A stretch of 64,000 nt of DNA. Origin: Arabidopsis thaliana. Lineage: Eukaryota; Streptophyta; Magnoliopsida; Brassicales; Brassicaceae. Each line of letters begins with the position of its first letter. Position 1 is the stretch's first letter. The notes beneath the pieces are model-generated. The model was not told where the DNA came from. It ran no database searches and saw nothing but the letters and a program-made list of their open reading frames with translations. Positions 24,050 through 36,998 of the stretch are shown here, piece after piece. The position numbers and the translations under genes are program-made. The stretch covers positions 19,195,443 to 19,259,442 of the forward strand of contig NC_003071.7 in the NCBI RefSeq assembly GCF_000001735.4, given 5' to 3'.

Positions 24050-24212
24050 TATGTTTGAGATTAATAGATTATGATTGATTTAGAATTTTTATTTATTTAA
24101 ATAAGTGTACTATACGTCGTTTGTTTCTCCTTGAATAAGAACAATTGAAAGCATACTATTATGTCGACTGCTATTAATGATACTCAATCATAATCTATTA
24201 ATCTCAAACATA
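24050..24212. repeat. 29-bp perfect inverted repeat (MITE-like)
   Basis: Bases 24050-24078 (tatgtttgagattaatagat...) are the exact reverse complement of 24184-24212, separated by 105 bases. A perfect 29-base match is far beyond chance in a window this size. The size (163 bases) and long arms fit a small non-autonomous DNA transposon or a hairpin-forming transcript. No clear target-site duplication is seen. Confidence 0.8.
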
Positions 24213-24459
24213 CAATTGACGACTAATAGTACTTAATTAAGATAACATAGTCCATCAATTTCTGTGCCTACTAAAACACATATTTTAATATGTATCTATG
24301 AAGATAATTAGTGTATTATAATATATGGCTAGAAAAGACACAATGTCTTGTATCAAAATTGTCTATCGCCTTTTGGTCGTAAAATATTATGTAGTTCTTG
24401 TAATTTTTAATTATATTTTCTAAATTATTTTCAAGATTATGGGCTTATAATTTTTTTTA

Positions 24460-25180
24460 TTTTTTTTCACAGAAAATTAAAATTTTATTGATGGATTAGA
24501 ACCTTACAAGAGTTGAATTATATAAGTTGGCAAGGGAAAACACTCCTTCCAAAGACTAAGCCGGCGAGCACAATACATCTCCCGGGAACTAAGATAGATC
24601 TAAAGGGGAAAAACCCAAATTAAATAACAACAATGATACTAAACCTAAACTTCCCAGATCCATTACTAAAAAACTCAAAACTGAAAAACAAAGTCTAAAT
24701 CCAAAGTTATTTTAAAAAACAGATCTGAGACTAGAGATCTAACCAAAGAAAATAAAATCAAGACTCTCCTTACCACAAACGGCGGTGAGACATCAAACAA
24801 CACCCCGAAACCCAAAGGACAAGGTCTCAAGAAGAAAGGAAGGAGAACTAGATCTTCAATGGAGAGAGATCTGCATCTGAGGCGATGAAAGATCGAAATG
24901 AACCTGCCTCTGCCATGGTTGGAACGGCCAGAACTGAAGCTGCAGACGAAGGAGACAAACAAGCAGCAAAACTGGAAGAGCAAAGGATTTAGACTTCACA
25001 GATCTAGATCTGTGAATTTAGAACAGAGACCGTTGGAAGAAAATAGGATTCAGATCACATTAAACCCACAAGAAAACGAAACTAAAGAGATTACAACAAA
25101 GAAATTCCGGTTTTGGTGCTGAAAAAGCCACCGGAACTGGAAACCCTAGGCGGGGCGGCGAAGCTTCTCGTAATATGTTT
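24460..25180 (-). mobile_element. Probable Sadhu-type non-autonomous retroposon
   Basis: On the minus strand this block of about 0.7 kb begins in GC-rich sequence (ttcgccgccccgcctagggt), is rich in agatct words, lacks a long coding frame, and ends with tccatcaataaaattttaat followed by an A-rich tail (24461-24474 as T on the plus strand). Its composition differs sharply from the AT-rich flanks. A polyadenylation signal, an A tail, this length and a non-coding body fit the Arabidopsis Sadhu retroposons that are mobilised by LINEs. I could not define target-site duplications. It could instead be an untranslated or pseudogene transcript unit on the minus strand. Confidence 0.5.
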
Positions 25181-25474
25181 TTTTTTTCTTCTAGAAGGAA
25201 AACTATAAAATTAAATGGAAGACATTTTGATTATTATAATGAAATGTAATGCTCTCCCCAACAATAACGAAATATCTCCTTTTTGAGATCTTTATTCTCC
25301 TCTTTTAAATTCTTATATTAATCTATTTTACAATATTTCACATAACCACTGTAATTATCACAAATCTGACTTTCTTTTATATGTTTCAACAACTATATGG
25401 TATGATTATATCTTTTTACACAAATGTGAAATGTCTTATGTGTGTGTGCCTCTCTCTCTTTCCCTCCATTTCCG

Positions 25475-27380
25475 TTATCCACTACCATTCGACACGTGAC
25501 AAAATGGGCCAGGCGATGACGATAGAGACGACGTCGTCGTATTCCATAGCTCCATCTCCGGTGTATATTCCTGTGTTAAACCGGCGTGGTACGAAGCGGA
25601 CCGGTTTAGGCTGGGGTACGGAGATCGGACGGAAGGCAAAGCGAGATGATCATGGCCCACGTGGCTCTCATTGACGGCTGTAATTGAATATGATGTGGGT
25701 CCGTTAAGCTGCGAGGCCACGAGGCGGTCTAAAGCCGCCCAGCTAGTAACAAAGCTAGTGTCGACCACGTTGCTGACGTGGATATTATGATTAGTGTCGG
25801 GAGAGCTTACGTGGCAGTTGTTGATTGCCTGACTGTTAGGGCTTTCGAGGTTTGGGAGTTTCATGAAAGGGTCAAGATTTAGCTCTTCTTTACAAGATCT
25901 CCCCATAAGTTCAAGAAATTGGTCGAGAGTATCCTCGTTGAAGATCTGAGATGATGTCGTCTTCGGCGTATCTCCGCCGCCGCTCAGGGAAGCTCCTCCG
26001 ACGGGACTGTTTAGGGTTTTGTGAAGATTCTTCTTCTTGAAAATACGACACACCACCCATCCTTCGTCTTGTGATGCTTCCCCTATAATACTCACGACCT
26101 TAAATATTCAAAAATCAACTAAGATATATTAGCAAAGTTCATGTTTTGCACTAATCCCATTTAGGTTAAAACCAAAAAGAAAAAGAAAATTCATATTTCA
26201 GTTTCATGTGCGTCTGTATATGACAAAGGAGAAAAGAAATATTTGTGGGAAGAAGTAACTAAAACTATTATCATTAAATATTGGGAATTTAAGAAAAAAA
26301 TAATAACGAAAACGAATATGTGATAGTTTTCATAATGTTATTAAAGAAAATTACGATCATACTTTGCATAAATATTGTTTTTTAAAATATATTAATTACC
26401 TTTATATATATATTAATTACATGATATTTTTTACTTGTACATCTTATCATCAGTAACAACTTTTATAATGGTCAATGAAATAATAATTAATCAAAACAAA
26501 ATCGAGATTGTGATGTAAAATGAGATATTCAAAAAAGAGACCAAATCCTTTGATTGAATAACTCGTATTTAGGTTATGATGGAATTAATACATACCTCAT
26601 GAACGGTGACATCCTCGGGGGAAATAATGTTGTCATCGAGTCTATATTCATGCATGATCCAATCAGATTTTTGGCCGTGAGGAGCTCGGCCTTTGTAGAA
26701 AACAAGAGTCTTTCTCATCCCAATTCTACGGCCATTGCTATATATGATCTTGTCGCGGCCAGTTGCTTTCCAAAATCCAGCCGCAGTGGCTCTGTTAGTT
26801 CTCGTTCCCGTCGGATATTTTTTGTCCTTGTGGCTAAAGAAATACCAGTCGTTTTGTGGCGTTGTTCCTATTTTACACATCTCTGCATAACGACAAAAAT
26901 AATCAGAAGAAAAAAACTTAAATAGTAAATTGTATAATAACCAAACCTATGTTGGTCTTTGCAGTAACTAACTCCGAATATGAACAAACAACATCAACAA
27001 CTAAGTGTAGATTCTCTGTACTCTAGTCATATTCTCGTAAAAGGATACATGAGATCACGTCATGAATCGAAAGTAGTATAGACAAGACAGCACTTTCATA
27101 TATATGGAAAAATTAATAAATTCGGAAAATTGGATTATGAGAGTGTGAAAGAGAGAAAATTAATTCATAAAAAATTTCTTTATGGAAATAAACCTTGAAT
27201 GTCCCAAGGCTCGAGCTTGTTGAGATCAACGTCGCGAATGACATCAAGATCGATCTCGATGCTATTAACTTTCTTCCGGAGATAATACTGCAACAGCTCT
27301 TCCTCGGTCGGATGAAACCTAAACCCAGGAGGCACTTGAGATTGTCCGTTCACTGATATGCTCATAGATTTTGACATCAT
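25475..27380 (-). CDS. NST1: NAC secondary wall thickening factor 1
   Basis: The exons 27380-27194, 26882-26596 and 26098-25475 give 365 codons in frame. The NAC DNA-binding and dimerisation domain spans about residues 17-181 ([79 protein letters not shown]). It is cut by introns at the conserved NAC positions. The rest is a variable activation region ending near EMELWNTT, the acidic-tryptophan type seen in the NST/SND/VND group. NST1 (ANAC043) switches on secondary wall synthesis in fibres and the anther endothecium. The start chosen is the first of two adjacent ATGs. Confidence 0.96.
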
Positions 27381-30300
27381 CAAAGAGATTCAAGATTAAC
27401 TCAAAAATCAAGCAAGAATAGAGCATGTGAGGTTTATTTAATTGTAACTATATATCATACTGAAAGTTGGAGATGAGAGAGCTAGCAGAGAATGACTCAA
27501 TATATATATATATATTGTTGTATAAAAACAAGATGCATGAGGAAAACGCATGTGTCTCCTTGTACACCTTTTTTTGTTTTTCTTAATTATTAAAATTCAA
27601 CTCTTATCATTAGCTTTTCCATTTGTATTCATTATTTAGTTTGAAAATTAAAATATAACCCTCCAAGAGCAATATATTAATTTCACTTGTCAATTATTAA
27701 TGATTATTATTCTCTTGTTCTTTTTTCACAATTATTAGTTTCAATTTTTTTTGGCGTCTAGTTTTAAATAGTTTTGCTATTTTATTGTCATTGTAATTAG
27801 TTTAGAAATTAAAACGTGGGCCTCACTATAGTGATTTAGTTACACTTATCTTTTACAAGAACTTAAAATCATCAAATGTGACAATATCAGGCATCGTAAT
27901 TATTTGTGCTAATATCAATGACATAATATCACTTGGACTATTTCAAATACGTATAATGTATGTTGTTATACATTTTTTTTAGTCTTTTCAAAGTTTAGGT
28001 TTATCTTATTCATTAATTCTTTAAACTACTAAGAACCATCGTAAACAAAATAAGTAACTTTGTGTATCTTTACATTTGCAACGAGTAAAGAATTATTGTG
28101 AAGAAAAAAAGGAAAACATAAAAAAAGTGATATATAGTTGTCGGAGAAAAAAAAGGTGATGTAGTTATCAAAAGAAAAAGAGTAGGCCCCGTAAGGCAAC
28201 TAGATTGTAGGAAGCAAGCCCACATCGAACGATGACCCTTGACCTTAAAAATCTCTATAGAAAAGCTCCCTTTAAACAAATTAACAACCCACACATCGTA
28301 ATAGTAATAGATTGTCTTCTTCTCTCTTTTTCTCTTCTAATTCTTGATATTTATACAAATGATATCTCTCTTTATATGCACATGCACACTGTATTTACAA
28401 AATAAAGTCGAAATAGGGTGTCTTAAAAAGTTTCCCTCCGGAAGATGTGGCTTTTTTCATCGATAAATAAACGTTTACACTACAAAAGTTTTTTTTTTTT
28501 AAACGAAAAGGTTTGATCGTTACAAAAAAACTAGTTGATGTGACAAAGAGTGTTTTTTTTTGGGATGTGACGAAAATTTATAAAAATATATTAGTAATAA
28601 TGTGTATATGTTATATATGGGAAATTGTCTTCGAAAGAAAGTGGGAAATAATGCCCCAAACGGTAGATATAGTTTGGTGTTCGAGAGATGATAGAGTTGG
28701 GTAATGAGTGTTCCTGTCCCGTCTGAAATAGGATTAACAATCGATTTCACTTTTCTTAGCTAATGAAAATCTCTAGAGTTATACGTTTATTTATTTTTCA
28801 AATCTTTGCTCGATCGTTCGAGATGATTTGTAGTATGGTTAGTGCAAAACGAATGAGCCTAATTAAGGGGTGCTGTTTTTATTTTTTTAAACATTTGGTT
28901 GTTACGTTCTGTTAGAGACACTATATAAAGGTGAGACGACAGAAAGGTAACGATGACGTCAAAAACCACATAGTTTTATCATTTAGACTGTGGAATTGTA
29001 TGTGTAAGTACGTGTACTTGTGTAGAAACGTAATTAAGAAAACCAAAATTAATGGAGCTAAGGAGTGTTTATGTGGTTGGAACTAAGACTTTATTTAAGA
29101 TTAGTTAAGAGGCCTTTCTGCATTTGTCTAAACACAGAATCATTTTGTTGCGTTTTCGGAATTCCATGCTTTTAATCATTATTTTTTTAGTTTGATTAAT
29201 GACATTGCACCCAACTTTTTTTGTGTCTTAAGTCCATGTGTTTATTGGTTGCGCTATGAAAATCCAAAGTTTCTAAGTACTATATAAAACGGGAAAACTG
29301 TAGAAATTTACAGGTCATGATTCTTTCCAGTAGCCAGTACCATGCGTTTTCTAATATATTTTGTTTGATAAAAGTTGTTTCTATTTTAAACGTAACTTTT
29401 GATTATTAAATACGGAGATAAATAGATAAACTAGTACTCAGAAAGATATATTACTTGAAGAATACATTTTTTTTAGAAATTATGTATGTGTGATTTTTTT
29501 AATTAACGTTTGGTAAAAAATAAAGTATAAGAACTAAATAAAAGAAATTTGCGTTGTCTAAAATATTCTCACTCCTCTATTATTTGTGATAAATAAATTT
29601 ATAATATAGTTGAATTTATAATTAAAAAGAAAAAGTAGGTTTGATTTCAGAATCTTCATTCTATTTTGGTAGAGTTTATGGATTTTTGTACATTCATATG
29701 TTTGATTGACAATATTTAGTACTCGTTTTTTTCATTGTGAAATTGTACGAATGTAACATTATCATCATGTCAACCCGAATCAATAGAGTTCAAAAGTAAA
29801 ATTTAGCAAAATTTTAATGTTTTATGTACTCCATATATCTATTTTTTTTTCTTCCCAGTCTTGTGAAACCTTCATTGATTCTTAACAAAATTGATAACTT
29901 TATTTTTTTCTCAGTTGTGTTATAGTTTAACTCTTTATCCATATATAACAACAACACGTGATTTGATTAGCAATTTTAAATCAATGATTAAATAATAGTA
30001 TATGACTTCGTTGAAATGTTTTAAGTTTCACAATAACCAAGAATAATTTCCAAGGTATATTATGCATTTTTATTCGTACTCTTCCATTTTTGGTCTTTCT
30101 ATATAGTCTATATTCCATCAAGATGCATATACAGTATCTAATATAGGATTAAGTCTGGATGCTTGGCAAAAACAAAAATAAGGGTTTAAATCTGGATGCT
30201 GATCCAACTCTACAAACAAATAGTTCTTTACAAAAATTTTTGTTGGTAGAATTATTTAAATTTCTAATATATGCGTATCTTTAAGTAAGTTCTGAGGGCA

Positions 30301-33300
30301 TTACTTATATATTGTTGGTGTTTTTTCCATGAGCACGTGAAGTATTGTAGGTTTCATTGATGCCTATGTCAATTATTAGTTTACAAAATGATGTCACAAA
30401 ACTGTCACATGCATATATTAATATACATATCTGTACGTTCTCAACGCCGTGATATTTTTATTTATTCACTTGATTACACATTATTCTTTTCTACTATATT
30501 AAATCATATGCTAATTAACCTTAATATGTTAGGGATATATCTCATAGTGTAAATTGGTTATTATTTATTTTATTTTAAGAGTATTTGTTTTTCATGGTAA
30601 ACGATACATTTGGTGATGGATAATAAGTAATGAAGGAAACTGATAGAAATTTTGTTTCTAAATAATAAAAACTTAAATTTGGAAACTCTCTAGAAGATGA
30701 AGAAAGTTTGCATGGGAAGCAATCTTAGTTTGGTGAATTTTCGTCAAAATATGTTAAGCCTTAATGGGTGAGACGTCATGACTCCACACTCCGTTTTCTT
30801 TAATGGCGAAGGGCAAGTCTGTAGTTCCATAGACTTTGGACCCTTTCACGATATCCACGTGTATTTTGTAATATTTCTCTTCTTTTAATGGTTTTGTAAT
30901 TTGTTTAACATTTTTTAAGGAGTCTTTTTGCTAACGTCGATTTATATAACGTAGTACTAATACTTTCAAAAAAATTAAAACACATTTTTTAAAACAAAAA
31001 AAATTTCCTTAATAAAACTAAACTCGAAGTCTGGAACTAACACATTCAGACTCATAGTAGTTTGTCTCTAGACTCTAGTCGGACGTCGCCAAAGTTTGAC
31101 TTCTTACATTATGCAAACCATATATGTGTTCAAATATTGATATTTGAAAGGATAGAGTATGATGTATATGACGCATTTCGTTTTATTTACATGATCACCC
31201 AATCGATGGTTACATAATTAAGATTTGTCCCTTCGTAATGATTGTGTCCCTATAAGCTGGCAATATATATATAGCAATCTTTTGTATAACTAGGTGTCCT
31301 AAACTAGAGCATAGCGGTCTGCTAATTTCGGCTAAGGCCTGAATCGTTAATGATGGAATCAGAATGTACATCTCATGGAAGTCGATATCGTTCAACTTAT
31401 AGAGATAGGCACATGTTAGGTATCTGAATGCTTTAGTATCAAAATTAGAAGCTCTCTTCCATTGACTAATTTCGTAAAACATATATACGAAGCTATCAGA
31501 ATCAATGTTTCATTGTACGGATTACTATGTTATGTATTAACAGTCAGTTACTATATTTAAGCAGATCATAAGAAATGAATAAATTTTCCAAATATATATA
31601 TTTAATCAGCTAAACTGGTTAAAAAGAAACTGATTCAATACATAATAGATTTGAAGTCAGTTCAAATTACGTTAACGGAAGAGTGTGCTTTATGTTGCTG
31701 GTCTACTATATGTATACATTCCAAAGAAATGAAATTTCGCACAGTTCAAAACTTTATGAATCAAGCCATAAAATGTGACACTCCGTAAACTCCATTATAT
31801 TACATATGAGATAGTGTGAATTCTGTATACATAGATTTACTGGGCTTTAGAAATGGATTTTAAGCCCACAAATAGTCTTGCTTCATTTCAAGAGGTGGCC
31901 AGTAGTAAAAAATAATAATATTAATTTTCCTTTTTGATAAAAATGATTTACTCTTTTCAATTAAAGTCCCATCTGCCAACGAAGATTCCACCACGTGGCA
32001 AAGGAAACGTTGACGGTCAAAATAACGGGAATCCGTATCATTCGCTGTCACGTTCATACGCCACGACCAATCAACAGCGTTTATAACGGATTTTCAGACT
32101 TTAAGGAAACAAAATCGCTGGACACGTCACGCGTCAATTTTTGTACTGTAATAAAAACATCACTCAGATCAATGATCCCATGCACGCGGGACCACGTACG
32201 CGTGATAAAGTCTTGTGATACACACCGTTGGATGATAAAGTGCAATCCATCTAACGGTGATTTTGTTCAAGTTGAGAATAAAATAAATATTTTAGTTAGA
32301 ATACTTTTTAATACTATATAATAATATTGGGAAAGTGGCTGAGCATAAACATGTGCATGCCTGCCTGTATCTTGCAGCCTTCATGTGGATTTATCAGTGC
32401 GACACTATCCATCATCAAATAACTCATATCTACACTTTCTTTCTTATATATGTGAAATTTATACATTACATTTTGTAAAATAAATATTTATATTCCAAAA
32501 ACAACGTAGTAGACGTGCCTCAAAATCAAAGAGATGTGGAACGGCTTTAGAAGCAAAATCCAAAATTGGAAAATAATGATAATTATTGCCACAAAATATT
32601 GATTACGAAGGTGATATATATATTAATCACTGATTGATGTTGTTAAGGAAAAGAATAAAGTTTTGGGCTACCAAATTTTCGAATGTTGAAATTGACTTTT
32701 ACATCGTGATCTGACAAACGCATGTGTTGATTCAATTGTTCATAAATCACAATACTTCAAAATTTCAATACGTATATTTTTTCATTTCACTAATCACTAA
32801 TACATTGGTACGTTTCTATAGATTTTGCCACTAGCAAGTTTTAGCAAAATCTGTTATCAGAATGCTTTAAGTTGAGAAAACTGCTAATGCTATTAAAAGA
32901 AACGGCTAATGATTGGTAGACGCATCGATCGATCATTCGTTGAGAGTTTTCAACAAGGTCTAAATAAACTATTTAAATAAAATATCATAGACTATAAAAT
33001 GGAAACGAAAAAAAAGAGCATATATTTCCACAATTACCGTTAGTACTTAATAGTAGTAGTAGTAAACAGTGACACATGATACATTTTGACGGCTCTGATC
33101 GAATAAAAAAGAAAGTTGTACTAACAGACTTTATTAAAAGACAAGCTACAATGATTTTTTTTTTTTGTAAGGATAATATTTTTTTTTTATAAGAAAACTG
33201 AGAATAGGCAATTTCTGCAAATGTTTTGAGGAAGACAACCTGTCTTCTGTGTTAAAAACCAGGTCTGCCCTACATTTATAATTATTTCATTGTTTTTTTA

Positions 33301-33700
33301 TAATAAAGGGTTTACAGTTAAAATTCAAAAATACAAAACATCCAAAAAATTCGAAAAAAGGAAAGATAGAATTTAGAAGATTGTGCCACAAAGTCAAGAC
33401 CCACAAAAACATTTTTGTTTTGGGTTATGTACTGCACAAAAAAAAGTGTAAATAATTTAAAATAAACCCAAAATAAAATAAAATAGAGAAAAATTCAGCA
33501 GATTATTCTCTTCGATATGTATTAAAAAATTCTCACAGTTATTTTTATTAATGCTTGGAGACGAATGGTCAAAGTTTGGTTTTATTTTTTTGATAATAAT
33601 GAAAGTTTAATTATCAAGAATTTTGCAGAAATCAAGAGAGAAGGTTGAAGACAGCGAAGCAAATGTTTATGTACACAAGAGACGCATAAATATATAAAAT
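27381..33700. other. Long spacer between NST1 and the RRM gene
   Basis: This holds the NST1 promoter (a tatatatatata stretch at 27501-27513, about 125 bases upstream of the start) and then about 6 kb of AT-rich sequence without a recognisable gene. The 90-codon minus-strand frame at 31210-31482 is not low-complexity but resembles nothing I know. A promoter-like island lies near 31990-32320 and is listed separately. Confidence 0.45.
31985..32325. promoter_or_regulatory. Promoter-like island with G-box and W-box motifs
   Basis: Within an AT-rich desert this stretch is relatively GC-rich. It contains ccacgtgg (G-box at 31992-31997), a palindromic W-box pair ttgacggtcaa (32010-32020), gacacgtcacgcgtca (about 32121) and accacgtacgcgtg (about 32191), followed by a ctatataataat TATA-like box near 32314. 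Such a mix is typical of a stress- or ABA-responsive promoter, but no coding sequence follows. It may drive a non-coding transcript. Confidence 0.3.
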
Positions 33701-34073
33701 ACAGCGAAAAAGGTAAAATTGGGTCTCTGGCTTTTCCTCATATTTTCAATTGCTTCTCTCTTCTCTCTTCTATAGCCCCATTGTCGTGGGTTCCCACTAG
33801 CAGCTTTCTTGTCTTCCTCCATTTTCTTTTCCTTCATTCTACTAAAACAGAGGTTTTTGCCTCTTCCTCTCTTGTTTCACTCTTTAGGGTACACACAAAT
33901 TCACTCTTTTTTCTTCTTTGTTTGGGAGGGGAAAAGTTACAGTTTTTTCCTCTGTTTTGGATCAAAATTTCGTTTTTTTGGTTGTGTTAAGAAAGCAACA
34001 GAGAGAGAGAGAAAGATTGAAACTTTGGATGTGAATTTAGGGTTTTGTGAATTGGGGAAAAAGCAATCCAGAG

Positions 34074-35601
34074 ATGGCTCAACAGAGACAATTTCAGATG
34101 GAAGGTGGTAATAATAATACAACAGATACCAAGTTGACGAAAATCTTTGTTGGAGGATTAGCTTGGGAGACTCAGAGAGATACAATGAGACGTTACTTTG
34201 AACAGTTTGGTGAAATCGTTGAAGCTGTTGTCATTACTGATAAGAACACTGGAAGATCTAAAGGATATGGATTTGTATGTTCCTTCTTCTCTCTCTCTTT
34301 TTCGTTTCTTTGATGATAAAGTTTCTCTTTTTCTCTGAAAAAATCAGTTTTTTTATTTGATTAGGTCACGTTTAAGGAAGCTGAAGCAGCGATGAGAGCT
34401 TGTCAGAACATGAATCCTGTGATTGATGGAAGAAGAGCTAATTGCAATCTTGCTTGTCTTGGTGCTCAAAAACCTCGTCCTCCTACTTCTCCTCGACATG
34501 GTTTGAATCTCTCTCTCTCTCTCCTCTCTTAATTCCAATGGGAACTAGCTTTAGGGTGATTGGAAAAATCTGATCTTTTTACTTGATCAACACGTGAAGA
34601 AGTCAAGAGTGTTGTTTTACGATTCTTGGTGGAAACTTGATTTCCAGGAACAGGTAGATTCAGATCACCAGGATCAGGAGTTGGATTAGTTGCTCCTTCT
34701 CCTCAGTTTCGAGGCTCTTCTTCTTCCTCTGCTTTTGTTCATCAACAACAACAACAACACACTGCTCAATTCCCATTTCCTTACTCTACTTACGGGTAAG
34801 AATACATAATCATCACATTAAATAACAATCCATTCTGATTAGTGTGCGTGTGTGTGTGTAAGCAAAACTTAAAATGCTTGTGTTTTCTTCTTCTGCAGGT
34901 TTTCTGGTTATTCTCAAGAGGGAATGTACCCAATGGTAAGTTCATTTTATAAATTTGTAGAGTCGTTTCCATTTCACTGATAAATCTTTGAAGTTCTTAT
35001 GTTTGTGTTTTTTGTTTGTTTGCAGAACTACTACAATCATCATCTCTATGGAGGACAACAGTTTTCACCATATATGGGACATCCATCAGCAGGATCAACA
35101 GGAATGTTCCATGGTTTTTATCCCTACTATCCTCAATACAATGCAGCACAAAGTAGCAATCAAGCTCAAGCTCAAGTTCAAGCTCAACATCACCAAGGTT
35201 TCAGCTTTCAATACACTGCTCCTCCTGCTCCTCCTCTGCTGCAATATCCTTACTTGCCTCACCAGCCACACTTCAGTTCTCAGCAGCAATTTAGCTCTCA
35301 GCAACCTCCTCCTCCAATCCTCTCCCTCCCAACCTCTCTGGCTCTATCTTTACCTTCATCATCATCACCGTCCTCTTCAACTTCCACCTCAGGTTTGATT
35401 TCACAACACAATCTACATTGAAAACCATTTGTCACATTGTTTTGAATCATGCTTGATTCTTTGTTTTGTTTTGTATTAGCTGCAACAACAGCAACAAAAA
35501 CAGTAGTTATAACTACAGCAACAAAGAAAGCAGAAACTGAAGCTAGCAGCAAAGATGGTAATGAAGCAATGACAACATCAACCATCAAGATAGAGGGTTG
35601 A
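34074..35601 (+). CDS. RRM RNA-binding protein (AT2G46780-like)
   Basis: The exons 34074-34274, 34365-34500, 34648-34795, 34899-34935, 35026-35392 and 35480-35601 join to 336 codons. One RNA-recognition motif occupies about residues 20-95, with RNP2 KIFVGGLAW and RNP1 KGYGFVTF. The first intron falls exactly inside RNP1, after GYGF. The remainder is low-complexity, rich in Gln, Pro, Ser and Tyr ([19 protein letters not shown], Ser runs) and ends in a Thr/Ala/Lys tail. This layout is typical of plant single-RRM proteins of the glycine-poor RBGD-like type, probably nuclear or cytoplasmic mRNA-binding proteins. No RNA target can be inferred. A CT-rich leader lies upstream (about 33740-34073). 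Confidence 0.9.
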
Positions 35602-36848
35602 TTCAGAACTACTACAATAGCCAGAAGAAGGGACAAACTTCATTGTACACTAACTCATCATCAAATCTCTCCAACAACGTTCTAGAAACATTCATTCATC
35701 CATCGTTTTTAGGATTCTAGAATCTTAATTAGTACTTAGGAGGAGGAAGAAGAAGAAGAAACCATCATCACATTCTTTCTTTTTTTTTGTTGTTGTTTCA
35801 AATTGCATTTTAGGTAAAAGAATCAAGAGAAAGCATTGGTGGCTTTCTTTTAGATTCTTAAGAAAACTTGGATTGGTGCAGAAAGCATCATCAGATTATT
35901 ACATTCATTTGGGGAATTTTATTTTTCAGGTTCAAAAGAAATGTTTTATGTCTTCTTTTGAACCTAAACAGGATTTTTAAGCTTCGGATAAGCTTAAAAT
36001 CATTTCTTTTACATTTGTAATTCTTGAAATTGTTATAATTCAATCACATTGCTTCTTCTTACTATATTTGTTCGTTTATTATGATTATAAAATGTTTGAT
36101 CAACCAAGAATCCGTTCATCGATCACTTTCACCTGGAGTTTTCTCGTGTTTTATAATCATAAAAAGATTGAACCTTTTTGATAATTATTTTGAATTCGTA
36201 TGATCATTTTCTGAGAGTAAAATGATTATTGTCTTTGGATTCCAAAGGGGATCTTATGAAGACAAAAGTACCGGTCAAAAGACCGTTGGAATCAAACGGA
36301 TCTTTTTCTTCGTCAATGGATAATATTTCACTTCTACTATTCTTTTAACAATTTTATAATAAAAACCAAACAAACAAAACATAGAGAATACATAAGTTAT
36401 GGGCTTTTGAAAATCTAAGGCTTAAATTCTTATAAAGCCCATTAATTTTTATATGTGTAAGTAAGTTGGCCATAGAAAGCTTAAAGCCTTAGATATGTAA
36501 ACACGCAAGAATATGGTAAGTTGTTTATTACGCACTGTCCACATCATAGATCGATAGATATTCTTTCCACGCAAAGCAAAGTTTTATTAAGATGGTTCTA
36601 GAATTCCTTCTTATCCACAGAAAATTTTTATATTCAAGAAAATCCAATTTTTCATTTGGAGTCGAAATTTACGCGGCCACTAACGAAATTTGATTTAATT
36701 AAAACTAGTGGGCATTTAATATTTGAAAATAATACTATTTGTTAAATCCCAATTGAAAATTTAATAACATTTAATATAATTAACTTTTTTGAAAAAAGGA
36801 ACAAAAAAAGCCATCCAATTTGAATGATACATAGAGCAGCTGAAAAAA
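35602..36848. other. Spacer between the RRM gene and PRR9
   Basis: The first 400-450 bases should be the 3' UTR of the RRM gene. The rest is AT-rich spacer leading into the PRR9 promoter. No gene is seen. Confidence 0.5.
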
Positions 36849-36998
36849 AAAAATCTACCTTTTAGAATTTATTAAATCCAACCAAAAATCAAACTTAGCC
36901 ACACAATTACAATAGAAACCCACGTGTCATCCACATGACCACTAGATATTCAGACGAATATCTCCACTTCCGTAGAGCGATTAGGTTAATGACACGTG
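36849..36998 (+). promoter_or_regulatory. PRR9 promoter: CBS, evening-element core, two G-boxes
   Basis: Within 150 bases lie aaaaatct, the CCA1-binding site (36849-36856), a cacgtg G-box (36921-36926), aatatct, the core of the evening element bound by CCA1/LHY and RVE factors (36957-36963), and a second cacgtg (36993-36998). PRR9 is known to be induced by light and controlled by clock MYBs. The motifs are directly visible, while their use here is inferred. Confidence 0.6.

Larger units (their letters stand above)
19725..24459. other. Long AT-rich spacer downstream-to-upstream of GULLO6/NST1
   Basis: I find no gene here. It contains a TA microsatellite at 20095-20118, poly-T or poly-A runs (20539-20554, 20888-20904, 21880-21893), a 46-base tandem duplication at 21466-21551 and a 29-bp perfect inverted repeat at 24050-24212. 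The short frames present lack family features. Confidence 0.5.

Noticed and set aside
27381-27383. Third Met at the start of NST1
   Set aside because: The codon upstream of the two ATGs is TTG on the minus strand. The true start is the ATG at 27380-27378.
31210-31482. 90-codon minus-strand frame
   Set aside because: It has a real ATG and no low-complexity runs, but I recognise no family, see no clear promoter and cannot separate it from a chance frame.
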